Below, piece after piece: positions 33,936 through 45,100 of a DNA stretch of 64,000 bases. The DNA is from Argopecten irradians (taxonomy: Eukaryota > Mollusca > Bivalvia > Pectinida > Pectinidae): NCBI RefSeq assembly GCF_041381155.1, contig NC_091143.1, forward strand, positions 35,764,679 to 35,828,678, read 5' to 3'. The position numbers and the translations under genes are program-made. The notes beneath the pieces were generated by a model that saw only the letters and a program-made list of their open reading frames with translations, was not told where the DNA came from and ran no database searches. The stretch's first letter is position 1. Every line of letters starts with the position of its first letter.

Positions 33936-34250
33936 TAGATGGTCTTTATAAACAGTCTGAATTGTGCTGAATAAGTCATTTTAGACCCTAGAAAGTGATC
34001 TTAAACAGATCTTATTAAACCGATAGTCTTTCTACACGGGTCAAATTGTGTTGAATGCGTCATTTAATGAGACGATATAAACAGGTGGTCGTTATACACA
34101 GGTAGCATTGTGTAGAAATAGGTCATTTGGAACCCTAGACAATTGGTCTTATTAAACAGGTGGTCTTTATACAGAGGTGGAATTGTGTTGAATGTGTCAT
34201 TTGGGACCCTAGAGATATTGTCTTATTAAAATAGTTCGTTTTACAGAAGT
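33936..34250 (+). repeat. degenerate tandem repeat, about four units of 60-90 bp
   Basis: Recurring blocks 'ggtctttataca', 'ggtggaattgtgttgaatg', 'gtcatttgggaccctaga' and 'cttattaaacag' at about 33940, 34027, 34087 and 34163. Units are diverged and unequal in length. Confidence 0.6.
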
Positions 34251-36597
34251 GATAAGTAAAGCAGGTTGTACGACACATCACCATAAGATAATTAATGTCA
34301 TTTCCCAAAATTTTTGTATGCGAGACAAAAAACGTAATAATTTAACAATGTTCACAATTATTGCTACTGCATGTCACCGGATGTAGATTTCATGAATTAT
34401 GAATTAATTTATCATGTAAGTTCACCGTGTCATAGAAAGGTGGACACGTTTAATAGTTTATATCTAGGACAAACTTCCTAAAATAGACTTAAAACATTCT
34501 CATATCCTAATAATGGAATCGGTTATCATGAAATGTCTTCTTTTCTGAAATAGTCGTTTTGTGATTTAGCTTTTGAAAGGCCTTAAAAAGGCCTTTTCTA
34601 TTTTCATCCATTAATTTATTTTGACTTTCTTTACTAACAATTCCTTTCAAACTTAAAATTATCAAAGATTTAGCATCATTTTTACGTGCGATTAATGTGT
34701 GCTTATTTCTCCTGCGTGCAATATGTATTTGTAAAAATAAGCCGCCGCGAAAACGATTTCAAAGAGTTTTTTTAACTGTAAATCGTCATAAAAGTCAATA
34801 AGCAGAAAAATCCGAAAACCTAAATGATTACAATCCTTTAAATATTTATTTTGTAACTATACACAAAATAAGACGCATATAGTTATGGAAAAATTTGAAA
34901 TTCTTGTAATGAATTCCGGTAACATAACATATAAAGGATAATTAACGAAACTAGGTTAAATTTAAATTTATTCTTTCGTTGGTTCTCTACTGACCTGTTA
35001 GCACAAACATTTATCTCTGACGCAGGTATTTATGAATGAAGCAATATATTTCCGTGTAAATTTCCTGTTAGGACAGATAGATAAATCACTTCGCGTTTAC
35101 CACCTACACCTGTGTATTATGAAAGATAGTTAATGTAAACATAGATTCATTCATGCTACACCTCACCGTCCTATGATCGGTATCTGTTCATAACACAAAC
35201 ATCTCTTTCTTAGACACTGTGTTCTGGTGAAATAATCCATACAAAATCCATTGGCTACGTCGCTAGCCTTTTGGAGAGTATAAGAACGCAAAAAAAGAAA
35301 ACAAAAACCAAAAAAACACCAGAATGTATGTTAATGTTATGTTATCATAATAAAGAAGAGTATAATAAGCGTCAGATTAATTGTCAGATTAATTGTTAAT
35401 TAAATAAGTTAATTAATTAAATTATGGAAAGACAAGAAACACACGTCAGCTGAATATCTATTTCCTTTATGTCTCTGAATGCGTACATCTCAAGTGTGTA
35501 TGAGGCATACATGTGACGCACATGTATGACAGGCGAGCGTCATTCATTACCAAACGGGATAAACAAAGTATGATAGGAGATAAAAGAAGGAATTATGTCA
35601 TTTTATTACGGTTAAAACGGTTCATGGGATATTTGTGAGCACAGAAATAAACAAAATAGTAATTAACATTTCCATGGTCTGTGACAAATTTTATTTTTTT
35701 CATAATATTGCTAAATATAGAACTATGTACTCCGAAATTAGAAACAATACATTTAACGAAAGATACTGTAACCAGAATGCATGAAGAGAGCATCAAGACA
35801 CCGTAAAACACACCCCACCCGGTCACATTATACTGACAACGTGCAAAGCAATTGCACATACATCTGTACGCCTTTTATGCTGAGCAATTATTAGTTTTAA
35901 TGTTTTTTAATTTTTCGGAGTAAAAAGTGCGAATTTATCTCCACCGATGTGTATTGTCGAACTAAAATGTAGAATGAAAACTTTACACATATGTATTCAA
36001 TATCCAAAGAAAGAAACACACTTACGTGTAAGAACTGCTTATTTTGATGGCTTCCCGTGAGAAATATTTTCTATTTTGTAAATGTTACCAGATCTAGACT
36101 TGACATGTATGCCAATGGTCATCTTGAAAATAAATAACGTGACTTTGATCGTTTCAAGCTGCAAAATGCTGCATTATCTGATTCGCGCTTGGAAATATCC
36201 GGTCTGAGAAATAAATGAAAAAAAAAATCGAAAAGAAAATAAAAAAAAAATAAAAAAAACCACCAGTACAAAATGGAAAACATACAAGCTGCAAGAAAAA
36301 AACCAAAGGGCTGTCAAGAATTCCAACCACATTGTCCATTTACTTAATTGCATTATACAGATATGATACTGAAGAGATGGGTATCAAATCTGGATGTTGT
36401 GTCGCGATCCTGTGTATCAAGTGATAGACATTTTAAGCAAATAAGAAGTACACGTATGTATAAACGACCCAATCGCATGTATTTTGGAGTAACCCATGTC
36501 AACAAAGTCTAACAAAAATGTAACAGTTTTAAAGACGCAAACATATCGAAGACGGACGGAGCCCGACTGTACATTGATTGTGCATTACCAAGAAAAG
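34251..36597. other. intergenic, no gene supported
   Basis: AT-rich region. A minus-strand frame at 35593-35859 is hydrophobic but shows no family signature or splice support. A-rich low complexity lies at 36216-36260. A weak TATA-like 'gtataaacg' near 36459 is upstream of the next gene. Confidence 0.35.
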
Positions 36598-37310
36598 ATG
36601 CTTGCACTTCCAGTGTTGTTGCTTCTGTTGGTGATGGGGATATCTCTGGGATACGATGTCAATGAATGCATTTCAGAAAGGATATACTTGTGTGGAACAA
36701 CAACTTCATCAGTTACGATCCGAAATACAGAAACTCAAATCTACGGAAGCTAAAACTCGTGTTGTTTATACGAGATGGGGAAGGCAGGATTGTCCTCAGA
36801 ATATTTCAACTTTAGTGTATGCTGGTTACGTGGGTGGTTCTTCATATGATGATAACGGAAGTGCTGCGGAGTATATTTGTCTACCGCCTGATCCGACTTG
36901 CTGACCTTTTAAATATTTCCAAAACACTAGTGATGGTGTCGGCCATATGTATGGTGCTGAGTACGAGAGACCTGGGCAGATGTTTGGAGTATCGGACACA
37001 AACGAGGAAATTCCTTGTGCTGTGTGTGAGAGTGCTCCCTACTCGGCGACTTTGATGATTCCTGGAAGAATTAATTGTTATCCAACATGGACATGAGTCT
37101 TACCACGGTAACCTGGTGGCTGGACATCGCTTTCATAAATCCGCAACCCAATACATATGTATGGATGGGGAACCACAGAAAATTTCCGGAGGTGGTCAGT
37201 CCGACGATAACTCTAAACTTATGTATGGGGTCAAAACAGTGTGCGGATCGCTGCCATGCCCTCCATACGAAGATGACACGTTTCTGTCTTCCGTTGTGTG
37301 CTTAAAGTAA
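36598..37310 (+). pseudogene. short-chain collagen C4-like secreted protein, frame broken
   Basis: A signal peptide (ATG 36598; LALPVLLLLLVMGISLG) is followed after a shift near 36665-36700 by a short coiled coil (VEQQLHQLRSEIQKLKS). Next comes the conserved module YTRWGRQDCP, TLVYAGYVGGSSY, YICLPPDPT; after a stop/shift near 36902, GVGHMYGAEYE and PCAVCESAPYSATLMIPGR; after a second shift near 37094, NLVAGHRF, YICMDGEP and CGSLPCPPYEDD, ending CLK and TAA (37308-37310). This Cys-rich module is common in bivalve proteins annotated 'short-chain collagen C4-like'; its function is unknown, and extracellular location is inferred from the signal. At least three frame breaks, two at homopolymers, and no intron in 700 bp: a processed pseudogene or consensus error. 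Confidence 0.7.
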
Positions 37311-40300
37311 CAACTTTCAGTTGCTTCACCGGAAACAATATCCTGACGAACCCTGAATCCAAACAAGCTATGGTATACATACTATAACACAAGAATTAAA
37401 TTTGAAATCTAACTTGAATTGATTCGTTAGTGTTTATGTCGTATTGAGCGTAATTGGTTGAAATATTGCAGAAAACTCGGTTATACTCATCTGAACAAAA
37501 CCACCGACCTCGGTTAACAGATAACGCACACGTAAGTCCACAACCGTGAACGGTTTAGACGTTTTTCATTTAAATTTATTTCTAAAACTCTTGAGTAGGG
37601 TGTTTTATTTGATTGCTTTAAAATTGAAGGAATTTAGACTATCAATTTATCAACACCACAATATGGAACGGGTCAGACATACAGAACCTAAAATTTTAAA
37701 CATGTTCAAAAGGATGACAACAGTAGTGATAAAACGGTTTCATTTATTTAATTTTTTTGTGCAAGTTTCTATTTGATATGCAATGTAAAACGTTACTTAC
37801 AAATTCCTAAAGGTATATACCTGTACCTTTCCACTACGTTCTGTTTTTTTTTTTATATATTTTGAGAAAAACATCAGACAACAAAGAGGAAATTGATAAT
37901 TCTCTCTTTTTTGCAAATGATTCTTTAATATTTATAAAATGAAAGAAAGGAAATTTTGAGCATTGGAAATTAAAATTAACAAACAATTTTTCCATCAATT
38001 AAAAATGTCATATTTTCCACTCTTAAGGTACACCGAATCATGCAGCATAGAAACTGGACACATTAGATGGGACCTCGAATTCATGACCAGAAAATCTTAA
38101 TTTTGAGTTCGAGTTAAAAATAAATATCATGTTAATAACTTGAAATATCAGACTATTAACTCGGTTGTTAATTTGAACAACGATTAAAAAAAAATGCAAA
38201 TAATGAATATTTACCACTCCAAAACCGCGATTCGTACTAACCAGTGTGAATATTGAAACCTAAAGATCTATAAATGGCTTACGTCTTAAAATAGATTCGT
38301 GACGTCAATAAATGCCTCATTGTTTTTGTACCTGATAACTGACCTCTCCAGTTTATGACATGTCGTCCTGACCTATATCTAGATAGTGGTCAACCGACCT
38401 GCATCACCTGATATACGTCCTAACTGACCCATCTATATACCAGCTGACGTAGGGAGCGCTCCGATCTCCTCACAATAACAAAATGTGTGATGTCATACCG
38501 TAGAATATTTATTGCAATCAAGGCGTCCACATTCTTCACATTTGGTTCATGAAACAGAAATAAGATATTCTCCATTTTATCAAATATTAATAAAGAAAAT
38601 AATAAAACTTTTCGTTTGGCAGATATTTGAAAAGACTGGATAAATAAATAAATAAATAAATAATTAAATGTATCATATATCTATATGTTCACGTGTGTAT
38701 GTAGGTGTGGGAGATGGTGTGCAAGTGTGTGATGGTGTGTGAGATGGTGTATATGTTGTGTACCAAGTATGTATGTATATAAGGTATATATATCTTGCTA
38801 TAAAATAATGATGAATGTTAGTGAGTGAATGAGTTTACATGTAAATATAGCTCAATGTATTCATAAAAATGATTGAAAAAATAATAATATGGAATTACAA
38901 ATTATGAATTGCAATACAAATAATGTGAAATGACAGTGAGTGAGTTTAACATATGTCCATGTATTTATTAAATTGATTGAGAAAAAAAAATAATAATAAT
39001 AAAAACAACAAAAAAAACGTTTCCCAGGCCACCTTGTTAATTTAAACAAGTCCATCGTAGCTCTGAAATCAAATGTTTATCACCGGTATGCGCATGCAGT
39101 CCAAACCACCTTTAACAATTAACGGATACTATAGATATTTTGTTTGATTAATTTTCTCGTTATTACTGAATCATTGTTATTATTGCCTTGTCCCATTCCC
39201 ATTCGTTTTAATTTTATTTCTTTTTATTTGGTAGAATTATTCAATAAATTTTATAAGCGATCACACTTTGCAGTTCTTCTTAACGCAATGCCGACGGTGG
39301 TATGGAAAATTTCGAATCATTAAATGCTGACTATTTGGCTGGTTCGTTTATATGGTTTCACTAGTTGGACCTAGTCGTTCGTTTAGAAATTAATGGGGAT
39401 TTTTGTATTGTTTTCAGATAAGATTCAGGATATTTTACGTCGACTTTCAGAACATAATACAACATTAGCAGTGAAGTTTATGTAGTTTAACAATTAAATG
39501 TCTTACAAAATATAACAGCCTTCACTATAGACTGATAACTTTATATTGAAACAAAAACTTATAACATTTTGAGGTATATTGAGAGCCTATAGACACATGG
39601 AATAAAACAGTAAGTTGATATTGAACACTAGTGTTCACACTGGTGTTACAAAATAGATTACTTAGGCACTGCATGATCATGAGTGTAATATCACAATGCA
39701 GCATGGAGACCAGCCTTGACAAAGCACTCATAGGCCTGTACCAAAATCTTCAGGTCTGTCAGGATTTATACCGTAATCCAGCCGTATAAACATTATCGCC
39801 TTTAGAGTTCACTTCGTTCATAACTAATGAAACACATTTTGTGTTAGATTAAATACGATAAGTTTCGAAAGAACATGGTAAGATGAACGGACCACATTGG
39901 TTAGGATATCAATGAGAAAATGTATTCTGTTTATTTTTTTTTTTGCGACATAAAAGTAGACATTTGAAGTGATTCTTAAAAGCTTTGTTTCTACCATTGA
40001 TTATCAAAAGAATTCAACAAATTCGGTCGAAAACCCCTCACTTGACACTGACCGATTTTTTTTATCTGAACAAATGTGACACTTTCTGTTGGTTTTCGCC
40101 CTTATGATAAGAATTGCAGTTTCAGCATTTTTTTGTATTGCTAGTCAGCGTGTCTGGAAATTACATCAATAGCGAATAATAGGTTCTCATTAAATTGCGC
40201 TTGTTGTAGCCTGCATGAATCGATATATATTTATGAATGAAATCCGACATCAAAAAGCAAATAATGAAGGGTCAGTTGTATAAGCATGCTGTAACAGCTG

Positions 40301-40745
40301 CTGCTTAAAAAAGCTGTTCGAACTAGGTGTGCCCAGATTGTTGCACAAACAAGCCATTAAGATGATGAATGAATAGTTTATTTTTATATAAATTCACACG
40401 TGTATGACATTTCTTTATTTTCTGTATTACTATGACTAAGCCAGATCTGACCGATATTTTAACAGTCAATGCCGTCTTTTAACAACGAACGTTCTCTTGA
40501 AGCGCATGGATCAACCATCCTGGTTCAAGTTAATTATTGTCTTTTTATTGGTTTTGTTAACAAATTTTAAATTCATAATAATTTATTGCATTAAGTTATA
40601 TTAAGTTCTACTCATTTGTACAAATATTTGAATATCATACAATGGACAATAAATGATTTTCTCATAGCAGCATTATCATTAATCACAATAGGTTTGGCAG
40701 ATTTTAATTTTTAAACATTTTCATTGACAAATGTCAAATGTATTA
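37311..40745. other. intergenic, no gene supported
   Basis: 3.4 kb of AT-rich sequence. It contains an (AAAT)n run at 38641-38664, a GT-rich minisatellite at 38690-38765 and a diverged ~112-bp tandem duplication at about 38820-39000 ('gtgagtga...tgattga' repeated). No exon was recognised. Confidence 0.4.
38641..38765 (+). repeat. (AAAT)n microsatellite and GT-rich minisatellite
   Basis: Six 'aaat' units are followed by imperfect 'ggtgtgtgagat'-type units. Simple sequence only. Confidence 0.8.
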
Positions 40746-40749
40746 GGTT

Positions 40750-40975
40750 CGGATTCTGGGTTTTATTATTTTAACGTCCTATTAACAGCCGGGAACATGT
40801 AAGAACATGTCAGGTTGGTTGGTGAAGTAAAGCCTGAGTACCCGCAGTAAAATCACCAACAAGAGGTATGTACATGGCAACTGACCCACATGGAATTCGA
40901 ACTCGCGACCCAGAGGTAGACGGCTTTGGGTAATATGTCGAGACACCTAACCGCTCGGCCACCACTGCCCTCCAA
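40750..40975 (-). mobile_element. tRNA-derived SINE
   Basis: On the minus strand, box A-like GTGGCCGAGCGGTTAGG (40948-40964) and box B-like GGGTCGCGAGTTCGAATTCC (about 40890-40910) form a Leu/Ser-tRNA-like head. A body and the tail 'ctgttaataggacgttaaaa' (about 40770-40790) follow. Head, spacing and tail fit mollusc tRNA SINEs. Related fragments are at 9000-9165 and 16606-16770. Confidence 0.75.
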
Positions 40976-41759
40976 GGTATTAGACAACAGGCATTGCCTA
41001 TATGGGTATTTTCTCTAATGTTAATTTTTAGCAGCAGGTTTAAATCAGCTTATTTTGAAAACATACATTGTACAACCTCATACAGAAATCAATGTAACCA
41101 AATATTAGTCTTGCTAAATTCCCCTTCCACCTAACTACTCCGAGTATATAGGACACATCCTTGATATGACTGAATCAGGGACCGAAAAACAGACTCGCAA
41201 ATTTTATAAAAGCAGAGAAGGAACCGTAACAGTCACGTCGGAGAACGAACCCCTTTATCAGTAATATTACCTGGTCAGCGATCAATGGTATAGTCCTGAC
41301 TTTCTACAATAATATAGGAAATCTAGATTGGCAAGCCCAATAGAAAGGTAATGCACGATAAAATATCGTCGCCATTAATGCAGGTTTTGAAATAGTTTTA
41401 ATACCACTATGCAAGTTTGATAAATAGAAAATGCCAACCACGTATACAAGTGAAAGTATATGATTATCATTCATGCAGCATATTGATGCATTTTCTCATG
41501 CTTGCCACAGCTATCTTAATAGGATGACACTCAACATCTAAGTGAAAAAGAGAATAAATTCGGTTAAACATGCATAACTTAGGTAATCGCCCAACATTGA
41601 TCTAAATATATTTTATTTGCAATTTTACAGTACAAAAAGGATTGGGCACAAGTGAAAAAGACTTGTATTAAGCCCGCTCCAGTTATTTTTTAACGTATAC
41701 AAGCAAATGGATGACCTAAGTTATATGCAGATAAACTTTATGAGAGAGAGAGAGAGAAG

Positions 41760-41813
<54 letters not shown>

Positions 41814-42094
41814 TCACGCTGTAGTGTTTATGAGGAATTTTATTGAATTTTAGACCAACATTGTGGGGAAATTATATGCTTATGGGGATTCCTCTCGTTC
41901 CCCACAATCCGGTTCCTCATATATTCGTAATCAGCATGGTCGAATCTTTAATTTAAAACTGAAAGTAGAAAAATGCTATTTTTAGACTATTTCAACTCTC
42001 GCGCGTTATCACACCACCGTAAAATGCAGGTTTGAGAATCATGGGAATTTTTTTATTTGGAATACCTCTAGATTGTACCTAATAACTTTGTTAT
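40976..42094. other. upstream region of the PWWP/recombinase gene
   Basis: No gene is supported. It contains a (GA)n microsatellite at 41741-41810 and an isolated TATAAAAG at 41205-41212 with no attached gene. Confidence 0.4.
41741..41810 (+). repeat. (GA)n microsatellite
   Basis: About 70 bp of nearly pure GA dinucleotides. Confidence 0.95.
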
Positions 42095-42137
42095 TTTTGG
42101 CGCGAAAATGCTGCTGCTGAATATTTTGGCGCGAAAA
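42095..42137 (+). promoter_or_regulatory. two identical E2F-type sites
   Basis: TTTTGGCGCGAAAA occurs at 42095-42108 and again at 42124-42137, both matching the E2F consensus TTTSGCGCGAAA, next to the first exon of the downstream gene. Paired E2F sites near a start site are typical of S-phase genes. A caution is that a MITE family in this window also contains 'tttttggcgcg' sequence (21250), but its terminal repeats are absent here. Confidence 0.45.
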
Positions 42138-42162
42138 GCATTATTGTACAGCAGACAGCAAG
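42108..42162 (+). CDS. candidate first coding exon of the PWWP/recombinase gene
   Basis: ATG followed by 17 open codons (MLLLNILARKALLYSRQQ) to the strong donor CAAG|GTGAGT, phase 1. This matches the phase 1 entry of the PWWP exon at 44342 (G+AC gives Asp). The ATG overlaps the first E2F site, so another upstream or alternative first exon is possible. Confidence 0.4.
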
Positions 42163-45100
42163 GTGAGTTGTTTCTTTCAACTGTATGTGAGGAAATTTTC
42201 TCTCTTATTGCAGTATGGCGTTACTGCACTGTGTAAAACCGGAATGTGAATGCAAGATATTCTTTACTGATATAAACGGTATCGATGTTGTCAAAGCATT
42301 TGCTGATCAATTTTCATTGAGTGAATACCACAATGGATTTTTGGTGACCTTTAAACAACATATTGACTTTAGAGTTGCAATGCTGGCTTTACAAGATCAT
42401 AGACTATTTCATATTATTTACGGAATAACGGGAATGCAGATATTTGTACCAGAATTGATGAAGTATCTTGCCTAGGTCTGTCGAGGTGATATATATTACT
42501 TACTGCTCAGAAGCTAATTGATAATTTGACTAATCATTTTTTAAATATAAGTAGGCATAGTCTGGTTTATCAGTTTGGTACTGGTGCATCACATTAATCT
42601 GGGATTCATGTAACTGAAAACTTTTTAATTTTTTTTTACCTGAAAGAATCTTGTTATAAGGTCTATCAGAATTCTACTAATTAATATTTCAAATATTAAT
42701 CGAAAATTTTATATATGCTGAACATGTCGATTTGTTTGACAAAGAGTCTACTTGTTTTATTTTACAATGAACAATTATGTATTTATATTTGTTATTTTTT
42801 ATTGTTAATAAACTGAAATTAACTATATTAGATCTATATGTAAACCAGTCAGCCTATAGTTATAACTACATTTACAAAATCCAAATTTTTAAGAATTATG
42901 GGCCTTTTTCAGACAAATAGTATGACCAAAACTCCAAGAAGACTCCGGGATCCATAAACTCATTCATCTGAATGACCCATTAGATATATCTGTTATTAGT
43001 GTCCATCTTGGTATTTTGTCAAACAGCAGTAGAGCTATTGTATAAATTATCACTGTGTTGAGTAATTTTCATAATATTAAAAAAGGTGGCAATACCAATT
43101 GACATATTTTTTATGTACGCAGAACATGGGACGAAGCAAAACTGAGATAAAGCAACTAAGAAATCTACCAAAAGGTACGACTGATTTCTATCTTGATCGA
43201 TGATCATGAAGACCTTTCTAGGGAATCATGTCAATTGTTTTAATTTGAAATACAGTAAAACCTCTCTATTAACACCACCCAGCGGTCTGAGCGAAAGTGG
43301 TCTCAATAGCGAGGTGGTCTTAATTCTGAGGTTGACAAGATTTTATCTCCGACGACCAAGAACAGTAACTCTGTGAAGTCACAGGTGCAAGCGGTCGTAA
43401 TCAATGGGGATATTAGTGTAAATTATTTATTGGTACTCTGAAAACTGGTCATAATGCAGAATAGCGGGGTGGTTGTAATACTGAAACGACCAATACAAAT
43501 TAGAGACATAAGGGAGGAAAAAAATCAGGACTGAAAACAAATGCCCGTAATAGTCAGGTGGTCGTAATTTTGAGGTGGTCGTAAGGTAAGGTTTCAATGT
43601 ACAGTAAAAGAAAACCTTATTAATATAACTCGAACATCAGGATACCAGATCAACAATTTGAGGAATACAGGGTATTTGACTTATCCTATAGGATGGTCAC
43701 AATCCATCATCAAGTCAAAATATCTGCATGGTTTCAAACTATGAAAAACAAAACATATGTCACTGACATTTTAAATACATGTACCCTGATTTTCAGCATT
43801 TTGAACTTTTATGAATTTCAAAGTGGTTTTTGATAGCAATATCAAATTGAAAAAAAAATGTATGTATTACATAAAAATGAGGTTTTGAAAAGGCACCAAA
43901 CCTGTTTGAAGAAAATGAAACGTGGACATATTTGTTTCGTCAAACTGACCATCTTCCTATATATTTCCTGTAACAAAACCCCGGATATCTCAAACGGCTC
44001 AGTTTGACGAGTGCAGTCTGACGCTTTTTTTCCCCGCTGCTAGTCATTTGGACTAGTAAACGCCTATATTTCACTAGTCTGACTATTTAATCACTGTAGT
44101 CCAAAATAGATGTCGACCCAAATTACATTAGGGAACGAAAATTTGGAATGGGGGTATTCAAGGAATACCAAGGAATGCGGGTTCGAGATAAAGGGGTTAT
44201 ATATATAATGTAGATTAAATTATCTAGCACTGTAAACTTTGAATAAGATAATATTATACTGGGCTCTTTGTAAACTGTTTACATTGTAGTTTATTATTTA
44301 GTGTCTTAATCAGGACTATTTGGGTGTAGTTTTTTTTTTAGACGGATCCTTTATTTTTGTAAAGCTGAACAGAGGAGTCTGGTGGCCAGGATATGTTGAG
44401 GATGGAAAATGCTGTTTTTATGATGAAGAAGATTAGTATGTATATATATGTGTGTGTTTATGTTTCTTAGAACCCTATATACTCCGCCCTGTAATTATGT
44501 ATTAATCCTCTTTTGAAGGAAGGACTTGTTTGTCCATTTTACCAATCAGTAAAACTATTTAAACAATAAAACAATTTCTCTTCCTGTCTCCAGCTTACCC
44601 TATTCTATGACATTATTAGCATAAGCACATATTAATGCCTTCTATAAGGCCTTGGGCTTTGTCATTGCGAGGTATTTTTAGGTCAGCTGACCCAAAGGGT
44701 CAGGATGACTTATAATAGTCATCATGTTTAGTATGTCGTCGTGCGCAGTCCTTAGTGCGTAAACTTTTCACATTTTGAACATCTTCTCCAGTTCTACCAG
44801 TGCGATTTGGCTGAAACATGCATGAAATGATCCTGACATGGTCCTGACAAAGTGTTGTTATTTTTCTGGTTGATCTGAAATCAAAGATGGCCGCCACAAC
44901 CGCCATCTTGAAAACACATTTTGAACTCCTGAAACTTGTATGAAATGATCCTGATAGGGCTGAACATTAACTTTTTTAAGGACTTGCCCTGTCAGGCAGG
45001 TGACCACAAAAACCTACCTGTCCAACTGGAAATTTGACTTGCCCAATGGAATTTAAAGTGCATAGTCGGGCAATGAAAACCAGTATGAATGCGTTCATTG

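Noticed and set aside
35593-35859. 88-codon minus-strand frame with a membrane-like stretch
   Set aside because: No recognisable family and no exon partners; kept only as intergenic.
41205-41212. TATAAAAG as a promoter
   Set aside because: No gene starts nearby on the plus strand; the next exon candidate is 900 bp away and has its own GC-rich E2F region.
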